Positions 31,853 through 43,273 of a stretch of 64,000 nucleotides of DNA are shown here, piece by piece. The stretch lies in contig NC_017790.1 of NCBI RefSeq assembly GCF_000252445.1, forward strand, positions 43,501-107,500, given 5' to 3'. The stretch's first letter is position 1; every line of letters begins with the position of its first letter. The notes beneath the pieces are model-generated. The model was not told where the DNA came from. It saw only the letters and a list, made by a program, of their open reading frames with translations, and ran no database searches. Position numbers and translations under genes: made by a program. This DNA comes from Deinococcus gobiensis I-0 (GTDB taxonomy: Bacteria; Deinococcota; Deinococci; Deinococcales; Deinococcaceae).

Positions 31853-33304
31853 TTAGACGCTCAGGGCCGGGCGGCGCACGCCCGCGAGCAGGGTGTCGAT
31901 CACGTCGGCGGCGGTGTAACCCTCGGGCCACTTGGGCACGTCCGCGATGCTGTCGCCGCTCGTGACCAGCGGCAGCTCGGTCAGGCCGCCCTTCTGGATC
32001 TGGGCGTAGCCGGCGTCGGCCAGCAGGGCGTTGCACAGGCACTTGCGGCCCACGGTGTTTTCCAGCTTGCCGCCCTTGCTCAGGAAGGCGTCCACCGGCT
32101 CGGCGGGGCAGCGCAGCACGACCTTGCCTTCCACCTCGGCGGCCTCGCGCAGGTAGCCCACGTCGCAGATGCGGGTCCGGGCCTGGTACAGCTCCTCCTC
32201 AGCCAGCGTGCCGGGCAGCTGCGCCACCTTGAAGGGAAAGCCGGTGGGTGAGGCCAGCGGGTCCGTGAAGACCGTCAGGCGGTCCTCGTGGGCGCGGCGC
32301 TGCACCCGCGTGCGCAGCTCGTCGCGCATGCCCGAGTCGGCGCAGAAGGCGAACAGCGTGCCGAGCTGCACCCCGGCCGCGCCCTGGTCCAGCGCCGACT
32401 GCAGCGCCTCGGGGCTGCCGTAGCTGCCCGCCAGCCAGAAGGGCCGGTCGAGCTTGCGCATCTCGGCGAGGTCGGCCATGTCGCGCTCGCCGTAGACCGG
32501 CTGGCCCAGCTCGTCGTAGGTGACCTGCCCGCGCGGCGGGGCGTTGTGACCCCCGGCGGTCGGCCCCTCGATGATGAAGCCCTCGATGGATCCGCTCGCC
32601 TTGCGCGCCAGCACACCCGCCAGCACGTGCGAGGTCACGATGGGGTAGAACTTCGGCCGCGCCAGCGTCACTCCGCCGAAGCCGTACTCGGCCGGGTCGA
32701 AGGTGAGGAGCGGACCGCCGTTCTCGGCCTCCTTCACGTCCAGGCGCACCGAGCCGGGCTTGCCCTGGGCGAAGTTGTCCAGCACGCCGGGAATCTCGCG
32801 CGGAATACCCGCGCCCATGATCACCGTGTCCACCCCGGCCAGCACCGCGCCGTACAGCGAGGGCAGGGTGTGCATCTGCAACTTGGTGAGCAGGTTCACG
32901 CCGACCGGGTTGGCGTGGCCCTCGCGCGCCAGCCACACCTCGACGAAGCCGCCCATGACCGCCAGACTCCAGGCGGTGCGGTGGCTGGCGAGGCTGGGCA
33001 GCGGCACACGCTTGTAGGGCTGTTCCGAGGCGCGGCCTTCCGGCAGGAAATAGGTCTTCAGGGCGGCCGCCGCCGCGTCCCGGTCGGGGTAATGCTCCAG
33101 CGCGCGCCGGACGTGGCCGCCGGGGTCGCCGTCCTGGAGGCGGCGCACGAGCACGTTGTCGATGCCGGTGCCCGAAACCACGCCGAGCTGCCCCGTGCGC
33201 GACACCGCCTGGGCCAGTCCCCAGTCCGAGATGGCGACGCCCATGCCGCCCTGGATGATGCGGGGCAGCGGGGCGGAGGTGGGCGGGGCAGTCAGGTTCG
33301 TCAT
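31853..33304 (-). CDS. Nitronate monooxygenase-family flavoprotein
   Basis: 483 aa, FMN-dependent TIM-barrel of the 2-nitropropane dioxygenase family: IIQGGMGVAISDWGLAQAV, VNLLTKLQMHTLPS, FIIEGPTAGGHNAPPRGQ (the conserved His), and FWLAGSYGSPEALQSALDQGAAGVQLGT, the phosphate-binding end. It is longer than most (about 350 aa) because of an extra C-terminal region with CRCxC-like cysteines (VGRKCLCNALLADAG). It may act on nitronates or other substrates; PfaD-type enoyl reductases are related. SD AGGAG precedes the ATG. Confidence 0.83.
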   Translation of the reverse strand: MTNLTAPPTSAPLPRIIQGGMGVAISDWGLAQAVSRTGQLGVVSGTGIDNVLVRRLQDGDPGGHVRRALEHYPDRDAAAAALKTYFLPEGRASEQPYKRVPLPSLASHRTAWSLAVMGGFVEVWLAREGHANPVGVNLLTKLQMHTLPSLYGAVLAGVDTVIMGAGIPREIPGVLDNFAQGKPGSVRLDVKEAENGGPLLTFDPAEYGFGGVTLARPKFYPIVTSHVLAGVLARKASGSIEGFIIEGPTAGGHNAPPRGQVTYDELGQPVYGERDMADLAEMRKLDRPFWLAGSYGSPEALQSALDQGAAGVQLGTLFAFCADSGMRDELRTRVQRRAHEDRLTVFTDPLASPTGFPFKVAQLPGTLAEEELYQARTRICDVGYLREAAEVEGKVVLRCPAEPVDAFLSKGGKLENTVGRKCLCNALLADAGYAQIQKGGLTELPLVTSGDSIADVPKWPEGYTAADVIDTLLAGVRRPALSV

Positions 33305-33494
33305 GGCAATTCTCCTGGGCCGTGGGTCATCTGGAACGCCTGAAAGACACGGCCCACGGATACTGCCTCCGAGTATCCCCTGCCCCGGCCTGCCCCGGCC
33401 CGGTTTGGAACGCGGTCAAGAAAAGCCGTAAAGGCCCGGCCGACTTTCCGTCCACCTTACGTTTATCCGCCCCCCGCCCTGACACAATGGCCCC

Positions 33495-34496
33495 ATGAGT
33501 ACGCTTCTGGACGTCGCCATCGTCGGGGCCGGGCCGGTCGGGCTGGCCGCCGCCATCGCCTGCAAACGTGCGGGCCTGAGTTACGTGGTGCTGGAAAAGG
33601 GCTGCGTGGTGAACGCGATCTTCGAGTACCCGACCTACATGGGCTTTTTCACGACCGCCCCCGAACTGGAAATCGGCAATCACCCGATGGTCACCGGCCA
33701 CGACAAGCCCGACCGCCGCGACGCGCTGATGTACTACCGCCTCGTGACCCAGCGCGAGGAACTGAAGGTCGAGCAGTACACCGAGGTGACGAAGGTCCAC
33801 GCCGCGCCCGCCGGTTTCACGCTGGAGATCGAGCGGCGCGACGGTACCCCCGGCGTGGTCGAGGCCCGGCGCGTGGTCGTGGCGACCGGCTACTACGACA
33901 ACCCGCTGGGCCTGGGCATCCCCGGCGAGGACTCCGAGAACGTCAGCCACTACTACACCGAGGCCCACCCCTTCATGGGCCTGAACGTCACCGTGATCGG
34001 GGCGGGCAACTCGGCGGCCGACGCGGCGCTGGACCTGTGGCGCGGCGGCGCGAAGGTCACGATGGTCGTGCGCGCCCCCGAACTCAAGAGCACCATCAAA
34101 TACTGGGTGCGCCCGGACCTGGAAAACCGCATCAAGGAGGGCAGCATCACGGCGCACTTCAACTCGCGCGTCGTCGAGATCCACCCCGAGCACGTGCGGG
34201 TGCAGCGCGAGGACGGCACCACCTGGGAGCTGCCCACCGACTTCACCTTCGCCCTGACCGGCTACCGCCCGGACCTGTCCTTCCTGGCGGGTCTGGACCT
34301 CGCCACGCAGCCCGACGAGTGCCTGGTCCTCGACGAGCACTATCAGAGCAGCGTGCCCGGCCTGTTCGTGGTCGGCTCGGCGGGCTTCGCGGGGCGCACC
34401 AACCAGGTGTTCATCGAAAACGGGCGGCACCACGCCCTGCTGGCGGTCGCGGAGATCGAGCAGCAGCTCGGCACGCGCGACCTGCGCCCGGCCTGA
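33495..34496 (+). CDS. ypdA: YpdA-family bacillithiol disulfide reductase
   Basis: 333 aa FAD/NADPH-dependent oxidoreductase with two Rossmann motifs, [21 protein letters not shown] and [17 protein letters not shown], but lacking the CxxC of thioredoxin reductases, as YpdA does. [14 protein letters not shown] and [17 protein letters not shown] segments match the family. YpdA recycles bacillithiol disulfide; Deinococcus makes bacillithiol. ATG 33495 has CACAAT 6 nt upstream. It is followed by the VanW gene 86 bp on. Confidence 0.9.
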   Translation: MSTLLDVAIVGAGPVGLAAAIACKRAGLSYVVLEKGCVVNAIFEYPTYMGFFTTAPELEIGNHPMVTGHDKPDRRDALMYYRLVTQREELKVEQYTEVTKVHAAPAGFTLEIERRDGTPGVVEARRVVVATGYYDNPLGLGIPGEDSENVSHYYTEAHPFMGLNVTVIGAGNSAADAALDLWRGGAKVTMVVRAPELKSTIKYWVRPDLENRIKEGSITAHFNSRVVEIHPEHVRVQREDGTTWELPTDFTFALTGYRPDLSFLAGLDLATQPDECLVLDEHYQSSVPGLFVVGSAGFAGRTNQVFIENGRHHALLAVAEIEQQLGTRDLRPA

Positions 34497-34582
34497 AGCG
34501 CCCCCCGTTCATGAAGCGGCTGGCCCCGGCGGTCAGCCGCCGTTCATGGTGTGGGCGCAGGCGCGTGGGATACTGCGGCACG

Positions 34583-35986
34583 ATGAAGAGCCTCCACCGC
34601 GCCCTGCTGGGTGCCCTGCTCGCGCTCGGTCCGGCCCAGATCGCCGTCGCCCAGACCCAGACCCCGGCGGCCCCGGCCACCCCAGCCCAGATTCCGGCCG
34701 TCCCGGTCCAGCCCCCCGTCAGCCCCACGCCCACGCCGACGGGGCCCGAGGTGCCGGTCACGCCCACACCGGAGACGCCGGCTCCGGTCACGCCGACGCC
34801 AGCCCCTACCCCGGCCCCCGCCACGCCGACCCCGGAGGTGCCCGCCCCGGTCACCCCTGCTCCTGCGGCCCCCAAACCGGCGCCTACGCGGCCGGTGGTC
34901 AGCGCGCCGCTGCTCATTTCGGTCAAGGCGGCGCTGCCCGCCATCGTGGACGGCAAAAAGACCACCGTTCCCTTCGTGCAGACCCTCTCGATCCCGGGGC
35001 CACGCATGGCGCAACTCCGCGCCAAGGGGACCATCACCGAAAGTCTGGACGCCGACCTGACCCGCTTCGTGGCTTCGGTGTCCGGCCCGGCGCGCGACGC
35101 CCGCTTCGAGCCGGTCGGGGACGGCTGGGCCGTCGTGCAGCGCAACGCCCTGACGGTGGACCGCGCGGCCACCCGCGCGGCGGTGCTCGCGGCGCTCAAA
35201 GACCCGCGCGGCGTGCAGGCGAACGTGGTCGTGACCGGGCAGACCGCGCCCAAACGCACCCTCGACTTCTTCATGTCGCGTGGCGTCACCGCCTACTACG
35301 CCACCGGCCAGACGAGCTACTACGGCAGCAGCGCTGCCCGCGTGACCAACATCCACGTCGGGGCGCGCAATTTCCAGGACCGGCTGGTCGAGGGGCGCGC
35401 GGTGTCCTTCAACGCGCTTATCGGCCCGGTCAGTGCCCGCAACGGATATGTCCCGGGACTGGTCATCGCCGGGGACCAGACGGCGACCGGCGTAGGCGGC
35501 GGCATCTGTCAGGTGAGCACGACCGTGTTCCGTGCGCTGTACGGCGCCGGCCTGCCCATCGTGCAGCGCCAGAACCACTCGTATCAGGTGCACTACTACG
35601 ATCCGCAGGGCCTCGACGCGACCATCTACCAGCCCACGCTGGACCTCAAGTTCACCAACGACTCCGGCGGCGCGCTGTGGTTCCAGACCGACTGGGACGA
35701 CGAGTCCTCAGTGCTCACCGTTCACGTCTTCGGGCGTCCCCGGGACTTTACGGTCAGCATCGGCGCGCCGCGTACCCTGAAATCCACGCCGTCGCCCGCC
35801 GACCGTCTCATCTACGACGCCTCCATGCCCGCCGGACAGCGCCAGCAGGTGGATTGGGCCGCGCCGGGGGCCGTCATCGAGGTCACGCGCAGCTTCGTGC
35901 GGGACGGCAAGGCCTTCAAGCAGGACGTGCTCAAGAGCAGCTACCGGCCCTGGCCCAACATCTTCCGGGTCGGCACCAAGAAGTAA
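34583..35986 (+). CDS. VanW-domain secreted protein with Pro/Thr-rich linker
   Basis: 467 aa: signal peptide ([16 protein letters not shown]), about 75 residues of Pro/Thr/Ala repeats (for example [16 protein letters not shown]), a beta-rich domain, then the VanW domain from about residue 260 with [31 protein letters not shown] and [12 protein letters not shown]. VanW is named for vancomycin-resistance clusters, but its reaction is unknown; a cell-wall role is likely. The linker would span peptidoglycan. A GATACT lies 8 nt before the ATG. Confidence 0.9.
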   Translation: MKSLHRALLGALLALGPAQIAVAQTQTPAAPATPAQIPAVPVQPPVSPTPTPTGPEVPVTPTPETPAPVTPTPAPTPAPATPTPEVPAPVTPAPAAPKPAPTRPVVSAPLLISVKAALPAIVDGKKTTVPFVQTLSIPGPRMAQLRAKGTITESLDADLTRFVASVSGPARDARFEPVGDGWAVVQRNALTVDRAATRAAVLAALKDPRGVQANVVVTGQTAPKRTLDFFMSRGVTAYYATGQTSYYGSSAARVTNIHVGARNFQDRLVEGRAVSFNALIGPVSARNGYVPGLVIAGDQTATGVGGGICQVSTTVFRALYGAGLPIVQRQNHSYQVHYYDPQGLDATIYQPTLDLKFTNDSGGALWFQTDWDDESSVLTVHVFGRPRDFTVSIGAPRTLKSTPSPADRLIYDASMPAGQRQQVDWAAPGAVIEVTRSFVRDGKAFKQDVLKSSYRPWPNIFRVGTKK

Positions 35987-35991
35987 AGCCA

Positions 35992-36033
35992 AGGGGAGGG
36001 GCCGGGACGCGACATGCTCCTGGCCCCTCCCCT
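35992..36033. terminator. Hairpin between convergent VanW and parB genes
   Basis: 12-bp arms AGGGGAGGGGCC (35992-36003) and GGCCCCTCCCCT (36022-36033) around an 18-nt loop. Confidence 0.75.
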
Positions 36034-36039
36034 GTTCGC

Positions 36040-37636
<1,597 letters not shown>

Positions 37637-37655
37637 ACCGTCCGTGCAGGCCGTT

Positions 37656-38390
37656 TCACTTCGCCGTCCAGAATAAGGGCTGCGCGTTCGGTATGCCTTC
37701 GCGCCGGGGGTACTTCGCCGGGGTGGGCCGGGTTTTCGTGACCACGATCAGGGTGCGCGCGTCTCCCGAGAGGGGCAGCTTGAAGGCGTCCACCGCCTGC
37801 ACCTGCCCGCCGACCTCGCCCGCCGCCCGCTGCCCGGCACGCAGTTCCTCGTCGGTGATCGGCCCCTTCTGGGCCACCAGCCGCCCGCCGACCCGCAGCA
37901 GCGGCAGCGCCAGCTCGGCCAGGATAGGCAGCGCCGCGACCGCGCGGGCCACCACCCGGTCATACTGGCCCCGGTGCTCGTCCTGGCGGCCCAGGGTCTC
38001 GGCGCGGCCCACCTGCGGGCGCACGTTCTTCAGGCCCAGGGACTGCGCCGTCTCCTCCACGAAGCGGATCTTCTTGCCGATGGAGTCCAGGGGCACGAGG
38101 TCCAGCCCCGGCCGTACGATGGCGAGCGGCAGGCTGGGAAAGCCCGCGCCCGTGCCCAGGTCGAGCACCAGACCTTCCTCGCCCAGATCGCCGCCGCGCA
38201 GGCAGCTCAGCGAGTCGATGAAGTGTTTGAGGACGATGTCGCGCTCGGTCTTCAGGGCGGTCAGGTTCAGGCGGGTGTTGCCCTCCTGAAGCAGCCGCAG
38301 CAGTTCGGCAAAGGCGGGCAGGTGCGGCGCGAGGTCCAGCCCCAGCGCCCGTCCCCCGTCCAGCAGCAGGGTTTCGCCTTCAGGCGTCAT
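37656..38390 (-). CDS. rsmG: 16S rRNA (guanine-527-N7) methyltransferase
   Basis: 244 aa SAM-dependent methyltransferase (GidB). Motifs: [40 protein letters not shown] (SAM loop) and [13 protein letters not shown]. Starts at ATG 38390, overlapping the stop of the preceding LAGLIDADG gene by ATGA; frames further upstream are antisense to it and not used. Confidence 0.95.
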   Translation of the reverse strand: MTPEGETLLLDGGRALGLDLAPHLPAFAELLRLLQEGNTRLNLTALKTERDIVLKHFIDSLSCLRGGDLGEEGLVLDLGTGAGFPSLPLAIVRPGLDLVPLDSIGKKIRFVEETAQSLGLKNVRPQVGRAETLGRQDEHRGQYDRVVARAVAALPILAELALPLLRVGGRLVAQKGPITDEELRAGQRAAGEVGGQVQAVDAFKLPLSGDARTLIVVTKTRPTPAKYPRREGIPNAQPLFWTAK

Positions 38391-38707
38391 AAGTCGTACC
38401 TCCGTTTCATGTCCTGGTAGCGTTCGTAGACGTGCGCGTCCGTGTCTTCCAGCGGCAGCCGGTCCAGCACCGGCACCAGCGTCTGCCGCAGCACGTCGCC
38501 GCGCACCATCCACTGATAGTAGTGCCGTCCGCCGTGGTGGTAGGGGCCATACAGCTTCGAGCCGGGGCACAGGCCCAGTAACGTCTGGAACAGCCGCTCG
38601 TGCCGCGTGTGCATCCGCACCGTCACCTGGGGTTGCTTACCGTCCCCGCCGAAGTGCCCTTCACCGATCAGGATGCCCAGCAGCAGGCCTTCCTCGAATG
38701 TCGCCAA
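38387..38707 (-). CDS. Small single-motif LAGLIDADG-like protein
   Basis: 106 aa with one LAGLIDADG-like helix, [18 protein letters not shown], followed by beta strands ([38 protein letters not shown]). Single-motif members act as homodimeric homing endonucleases, maturases or domesticated DNA-binding proteins (WhiA-type). It is inserted cleanly between mnmG and rsmG and coupled to rsmG. I put the start at TTG 38707, because AAGGAGG lies 5 nt upstream; a TTG 27 bp earlier (38734) would place coding sequence inside the parS-like repeat. Confidence 0.8.
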   Translation of the reverse strand: MATFEEGLLLGILIGEGHFGGDGKQPQVTVRMHTRHERLFQTLLGLCPGSKLYGPYHHGGRHYYQWMVRGDVLRQTLVPVLDRLPLEDTDAHVYERYQDMKRRYDL

Positions 38708-38720
38708 GTGTGCGCCTCCT

Positions 38721-38749
38721 TGTTTCACCGTCAAGTTTCCCGTGAAACG
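38721..38749 (+). repeat. parS-like 29-bp repeat, copy 1 (intergenic)
   Basis: Contains AGTTTCCCGTGAAACG (38734-38749), 13 of 16 matching the general parS consensus TGTTTCACGTGAAACA, preceded by TGTTTCACCGTCA, an extra half site. Copy 2 matches it at 28 of 29 bases. It lies upstream of the LAGLIDADG gene in the cluster that encodes ParB. Confidence 0.7.
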
Positions 38750-38796
38750 GCCCTCCGGTCAAGCCACAAAAAAGAGGGCCGAAGCCCCCACATTCC

Positions 38797-38825
38797 TGTT
38801 TCACCGTCAAGTTTCCCGTGAAACA
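38797..38825 (+). repeat. parS-like 29-bp repeat, copy 2 (overlaps mnmG 3' end)
   Basis: Contains AGTTTCCCGTGAAACA (38810-38825), 14 of 16 matching parS. Its right half encodes the last residues of MnmG (VSRET and stop), so selection for the site may have shaped that C-terminus. Confidence 0.72.
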
Positions 38826-40612
38826 CCCTGTTGCCGCAGATGGACCAGCAGGGCGCTAATGTCGGCGTGGCGCACCCCGGAAATACGCGAGGCCTGCGCC
38901 ACCGTCTGCGGTTGCAGGCGCGTGAGCTTTTCGCGGGCCTCGTTCGAGAGCGAGCTGATGCCGCCGAACTTCACCCCACGTAGGCTGAGGTCGCGGGCGC
39001 GCTCCTCGGCGCGGAGTTGCTGGCGGGCGCGGTCGATATAGCCGGCGTACTTCACCCGGATCTCGACCGCCTCACGTTCCTCGGCGCTCAACTCGGGCAG
39101 CGTGATCCCCAGCGCCTCGACATCGGCCAGGGCAAATTCGGGGCGGCGTAGCCACGCGTCGCCGGTCTGACCGCCGGCCCGCTGGCGGCGCAGCGCCTCG
39201 CTGCCGGCCTCGACCCGCGCGTACTTGGCCTGCACGCGGGCCAGTTCGGTGTCCCCGACCAGCCCCAGCGTGTGCCCCGGCGGGGTCATCCGCTCATCGG
39301 CGTTGTCCTGGCGCACCAGCAGGCGGTGTTCGACGCGGCTGGTCATCATGCGGTACGGCTCGTCGCTGCCCTTGAACACCAGATCGTCGAGGAGCACACC
39401 CAGATAGCCTGTCTCGCGGCCAATGAACTGTTCGTCCAGGCCCAGCGAGCGCCGCGCCGCCGCCGTGCCCGCGACGAGGCCCTGCGCCGCCGCTTCCTCG
39501 TAACCGCTGGTCCCGTTGATCTGGCCCGCCGTGAAGACGCCCGGCATGACGCGCGATTCCAGATTCAGGGTCAGCTCGGTCGAGTCCACCACGTCGTACT
39601 CGACGGCGTAGGCGTAGCGCTGCACCACGGCCTGCTCGAAGCCCGGCAGGGTGCGCACGAGCTGGTCCTGCAATTTGGGGGGCATCGAGGAGCTGAAGCC
39701 CTGGAGGTACACCTCGCTCGTCTGCACGCCGTCGGGCTCGACGAACAGCAGGTGGCGGTCGTGGTGCGCGAACTTCACGACTTTGTCCTCGATGCTCGGG
39801 CAGTAGCGCGGCCCCAGGCCCTCGATGTCGCCGGCGTACATGGGTGACTCGTGGAGGTTCTCCTGGATGAGCCGGTGCGTCTCGGCGGTGGTGTGGGTCT
39901 GCCAGGTGGGGGACTCGGCGGCGCGGGGGCCGGGGCGGCCGGTGAAGCCGCGCGGCTGTGGGTCGGCCGGAATCTCCAGCAGGTCGCCGAAGCGCACTGA
40001 GTCGGCCCGCACGCGGGGAGGGGTGCCCGTCTTGTAGCGCTTGAGGACGTGCCCGGCGCGGGCCAGCGGCGCCGAGAGGAAGCGCGAGGGCGGCTCGCCC
40101 TGCCGGCCCTCGGGGCGCGAGTGGCGGCCGTACCAGGTCACGCCGCGCATGAAGGTGCCGGCCGCGACGACCACGCTGCGGGCCTGTAGGCGCCGCCCGT
40201 CGGTCGTGACCACGGTCCAGCCGCCGCGCCCGTCGCTTTCCAGGTCGGCCGCCTCGCCGCGCACGATCTCGATGTCGGGCTGCCCGAAGATTACGTCCTG
40301 GGCGCGCTCGGCATAGGCGTCGCGTTCGTTCTGGACCCGCAGGGACTGCACCGCCGGCCCCTTGCTCGCGTTCAGGACGCGGGTGTGGATCGCCGTGTCG
40401 TCGGCCAGCCGGCCCATCAGGCCGCCGAGGGCCTGCACCTCGAACACGAGCTGGCTCTTGCCGGGGCCGCCGACCGCCGGATTGCAGGGCATGCGGCCCA
40501 CCGTGGCCGGGTTGCCGATCAGCAGCGCCACGCGCGAGAACTTCGCGGCGGCCCACGCCGCTTCGAGGCCCGCGTGGCCCCCACCGATGACAATGACGTT
40601 CCAGCCGCTCAT
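38807..40612 (-). CDS. mnmG: tRNA uridine-5-carboxymethylaminomethyl modification enzyme MnmG
   Basis: 601 aa FAD-binding enzyme (GidA) which with MnmE modifies wobble U34. [20 protein letters not shown] is the dinucleotide fold; [33 protein letters not shown] and [13 protein letters not shown] are GidA signatures; the C-terminal helical domain binds MnmE. The ATG (40612) is preceded by TACACT at 9 nt. Its stop region overlaps a parS-like repeat. Confidence 0.97.
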   Translation of the reverse strand: MSGWNVIVIGGGHAGLEAAWAAAKFSRVALLIGNPATVGRMPCNPAVGGPGKSQLVFEVQALGGLMGRLADDTAIHTRVLNASKGPAVQSLRVQNERDAYAERAQDVIFGQPDIEIVRGEAADLESDGRGGWTVVTTDGRRLQARSVVVAAGTFMRGVTWYGRHSRPEGRQGEPPSRFLSAPLARAGHVLKRYKTGTPPRVRADSVRFGDLLEIPADPQPRGFTGRPGPRAAESPTWQTHTTAETHRLIQENLHESPMYAGDIEGLGPRYCPSIEDKVVKFAHHDRHLLFVEPDGVQTSEVYLQGFSSSMPPKLQDQLVRTLPGFEQAVVQRYAYAVEYDVVDSTELTLNLESRVMPGVFTAGQINGTSGYEEAAAQGLVAGTAAARRSLGLDEQFIGRETGYLGVLLDDLVFKGSDEPYRMMTSRVEHRLLVRQDNADERMTPPGHTLGLVGDTELARVQAKYARVEAGSEALRRQRAGGQTGDAWLRRPEFALADVEALGITLPELSAEEREAVEIRVKYAGYIDRARQQLRAEERARDLSLRGVKFGGISSLSNEAREKLTRLQPQTVAQASRISGVRHADISALLVHLRQQGVSRET

Positions 40613-40726
40613 AACCCTCCCAGTGTACCGGGCGTGGCCTGGGCGCAGCGTGAGGCAGGTCGCGGACGAGGCACCGGCCAGATGTCCACCCAAGCCGGAC
40701 AACCAGAGTCTTCACGCTTCTGCCCC

Positions 40727-40748
40727 TAAAATACCTAACGAGCGTTAG
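40727..40748 (+). promoter_or_regulatory. -10 and TetR-type palindrome of the 2-oxoacid dehydrogenase operon
   Basis: TAAAAT (40727-40732) is a candidate -10. Directly after it, CTAACG-AG-CGTTAG (40735-40748) is a perfect palindrome with 6-bp arms, the size of a TetR-family operator, and it would cover the transcription start. The regulator is not encoded nearby. Confidence 0.6.
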
Positions 40749-40824
40749 CTAGACAGATTCTTGCCGGGGAAGCGGGGCCGCACGGCGGCTGTCCGCGCCC
40801 CCGTTTCCGGAGGCCTCTATCCTC

Positions 40825-41939
40825 ATGATCCAGCCCTTTACTCCCGAGCCGATCCGCTACGTCGCGGAAGACGGCGTGCCGCTGCGGCCCCTGCCGCCTG
40901 CCTTTACTCCCGGGCGCCTGCGTGAGCTGCATGCCCTGATGCTGCGCGCCCGTGAATTCGACCGCAAACTCATCACCCTGCTGCGCCAGGGCCGCACGAC
41001 CTTCTATGCCCAGTCGAGCGGCATGGAGGCGACCCAGGTAGGCCTGGCGAGCAGCATCCGCGTGGGCCACGACTGGGTGTGGCCGTATTACCGCGACCAC
41101 ACGCTCGGTCTGGCGATGGGCGTGCCCATGTTCGAACTGCTGAGCCAGTGCCTGGGCACCAACTCGGACACCTCGCGCGGCCGCCAGATGCCGCACCATT
41201 TCGCGGCGCGCGCCCAGAATTTCGTGTCCATCAGCTCCAGCATCGCCTCGCAGGTGCCGCCCGCCGCCGGCAACGCGATGGCCCAGAAGTACCTGGGCAC
41301 CGACGAGATCACGGTCACGACCTTCGGGGACGGGGCCACCAGCGAGGGCGACTGGCACGCGGGCCTGAACATGGCCGGGGCGGCGCAGGCGCCGTGCCTG
41401 TTCGTGTGCGAGAACAACCAGTGGGCCATCAGCACCAATCTCAAGGCCCAGACGGCCAGCGAGAACATCCACATCAAGGCGAAGGCCTACGGGATGCCGG
41501 GTTTCTATGTGGACGGCAACGACATCGTGGCCGTCATCGAGGTCTGCACGCACGCCGCCGAGTGGGTACGCGCCGGCAACGGCCCCGCCCTGGTCGAGTG
41601 CCTGACCTACCGCGTGGGGTCGCACAGCAACGCCGACGCCGACGCCGAAAAGAGCTACCGCACCCGCGAGGAGGTGCAGGAGTGGCTGGGGCGCGACCCC
41701 ATCACCCGCGTCGAGGCGCTGCTCTCGCACCTGGGGCACCCGGTGGACGCCGCCGAGCGCGCCGAGCTGATCGCCCGCACCCACCGCGAGGTGGACGAGG
41801 AGGTGCGCCGCGCCGAGGCGACCGGCCAGCCCGACTGGCGCATCGTGTTCGAGGACGTGTACGCCGACCTGCCCGTGCATCTGCGCGAGCAGGAGCGCGA
41901 GCTGCGCGCCGAGCACACGCACCACAACGGGGGCCGCGC

Positions 41940-41943
<4 letters not shown>
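40825..41943 (+). CDS. 2-oxoacid dehydrogenase E1 alpha subunit
   Basis: 372 aa ThDP-binding subunit that decarboxylates a 2-oxo acid. The ThDP motif is [20 protein letters not shown]...[32 protein letters not shown] and [19 protein letters not shown] (phosphorylation-loop-like) fit the branched-chain (BCKDH) branch better than pyruvate dehydrogenase. The ATG has a distant CCGGAGG. Overlaps the E1 beta ATG (ATGA). Confidence 0.9.
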
Positions 41944-42983
<1,040 letters not shown>

Positions 42984-42999
42984 TCCCGTAGCCTGAAGC

Positions 43000-43239
43000 A
43001 TGAAGTTCGAGTTGCCGCGTCCCGTCCTGAGCATTCTGGGCCTGCTCATCGGGTTCGGGTTGTACGCCCTGGCCAACCGCCTCGCCGAGCCCTGGCAGAG
43101 CCTGCTCATCGGCGCCCTGTTCGCGCTGCTGGGCGCGGGGGCCTGGGTGTACGGCCGGAGCGGGGGCGAGCGCTGGATTCAGGCGCTGGGGGCGCTGCTG
43201 TTCGTCTACGGCCTGATCCGCGCCTTCTGGCTGCGTTAG
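43000..43239 (+). CDS. Small membrane protein in the dehydrogenase operon
   Basis: 79 aa with two or three hydrophobic segments (LSILGLLIGFGLYALANRL, SLLIGALFALLGAGAWVYG, ALGALLFVYGLIRAFWL). I do not recognise it. It sits between E1 beta and E2, with TAGCCT 5 nt before its ATG, so it could have its own leaderless promoter. Its place between subunit genes may be incidental. Confidence 0.75.
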   Translation: MKFELPRPVLSILGLLIGFGLYALANRLAEPWQSLLIGALFALLGAGAWVYGRSGGERWIQALGALLFVYGLIRAFWLR

Positions 43240-43273
43240 CGGGCTCCTGTCCATATCCACAACGAGGTTTCCT

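Noticed and set aside
37650..37661. GTTTCAC half site near the parA start as a third parS
   Set aside because: Only one half of the palindrome is present.
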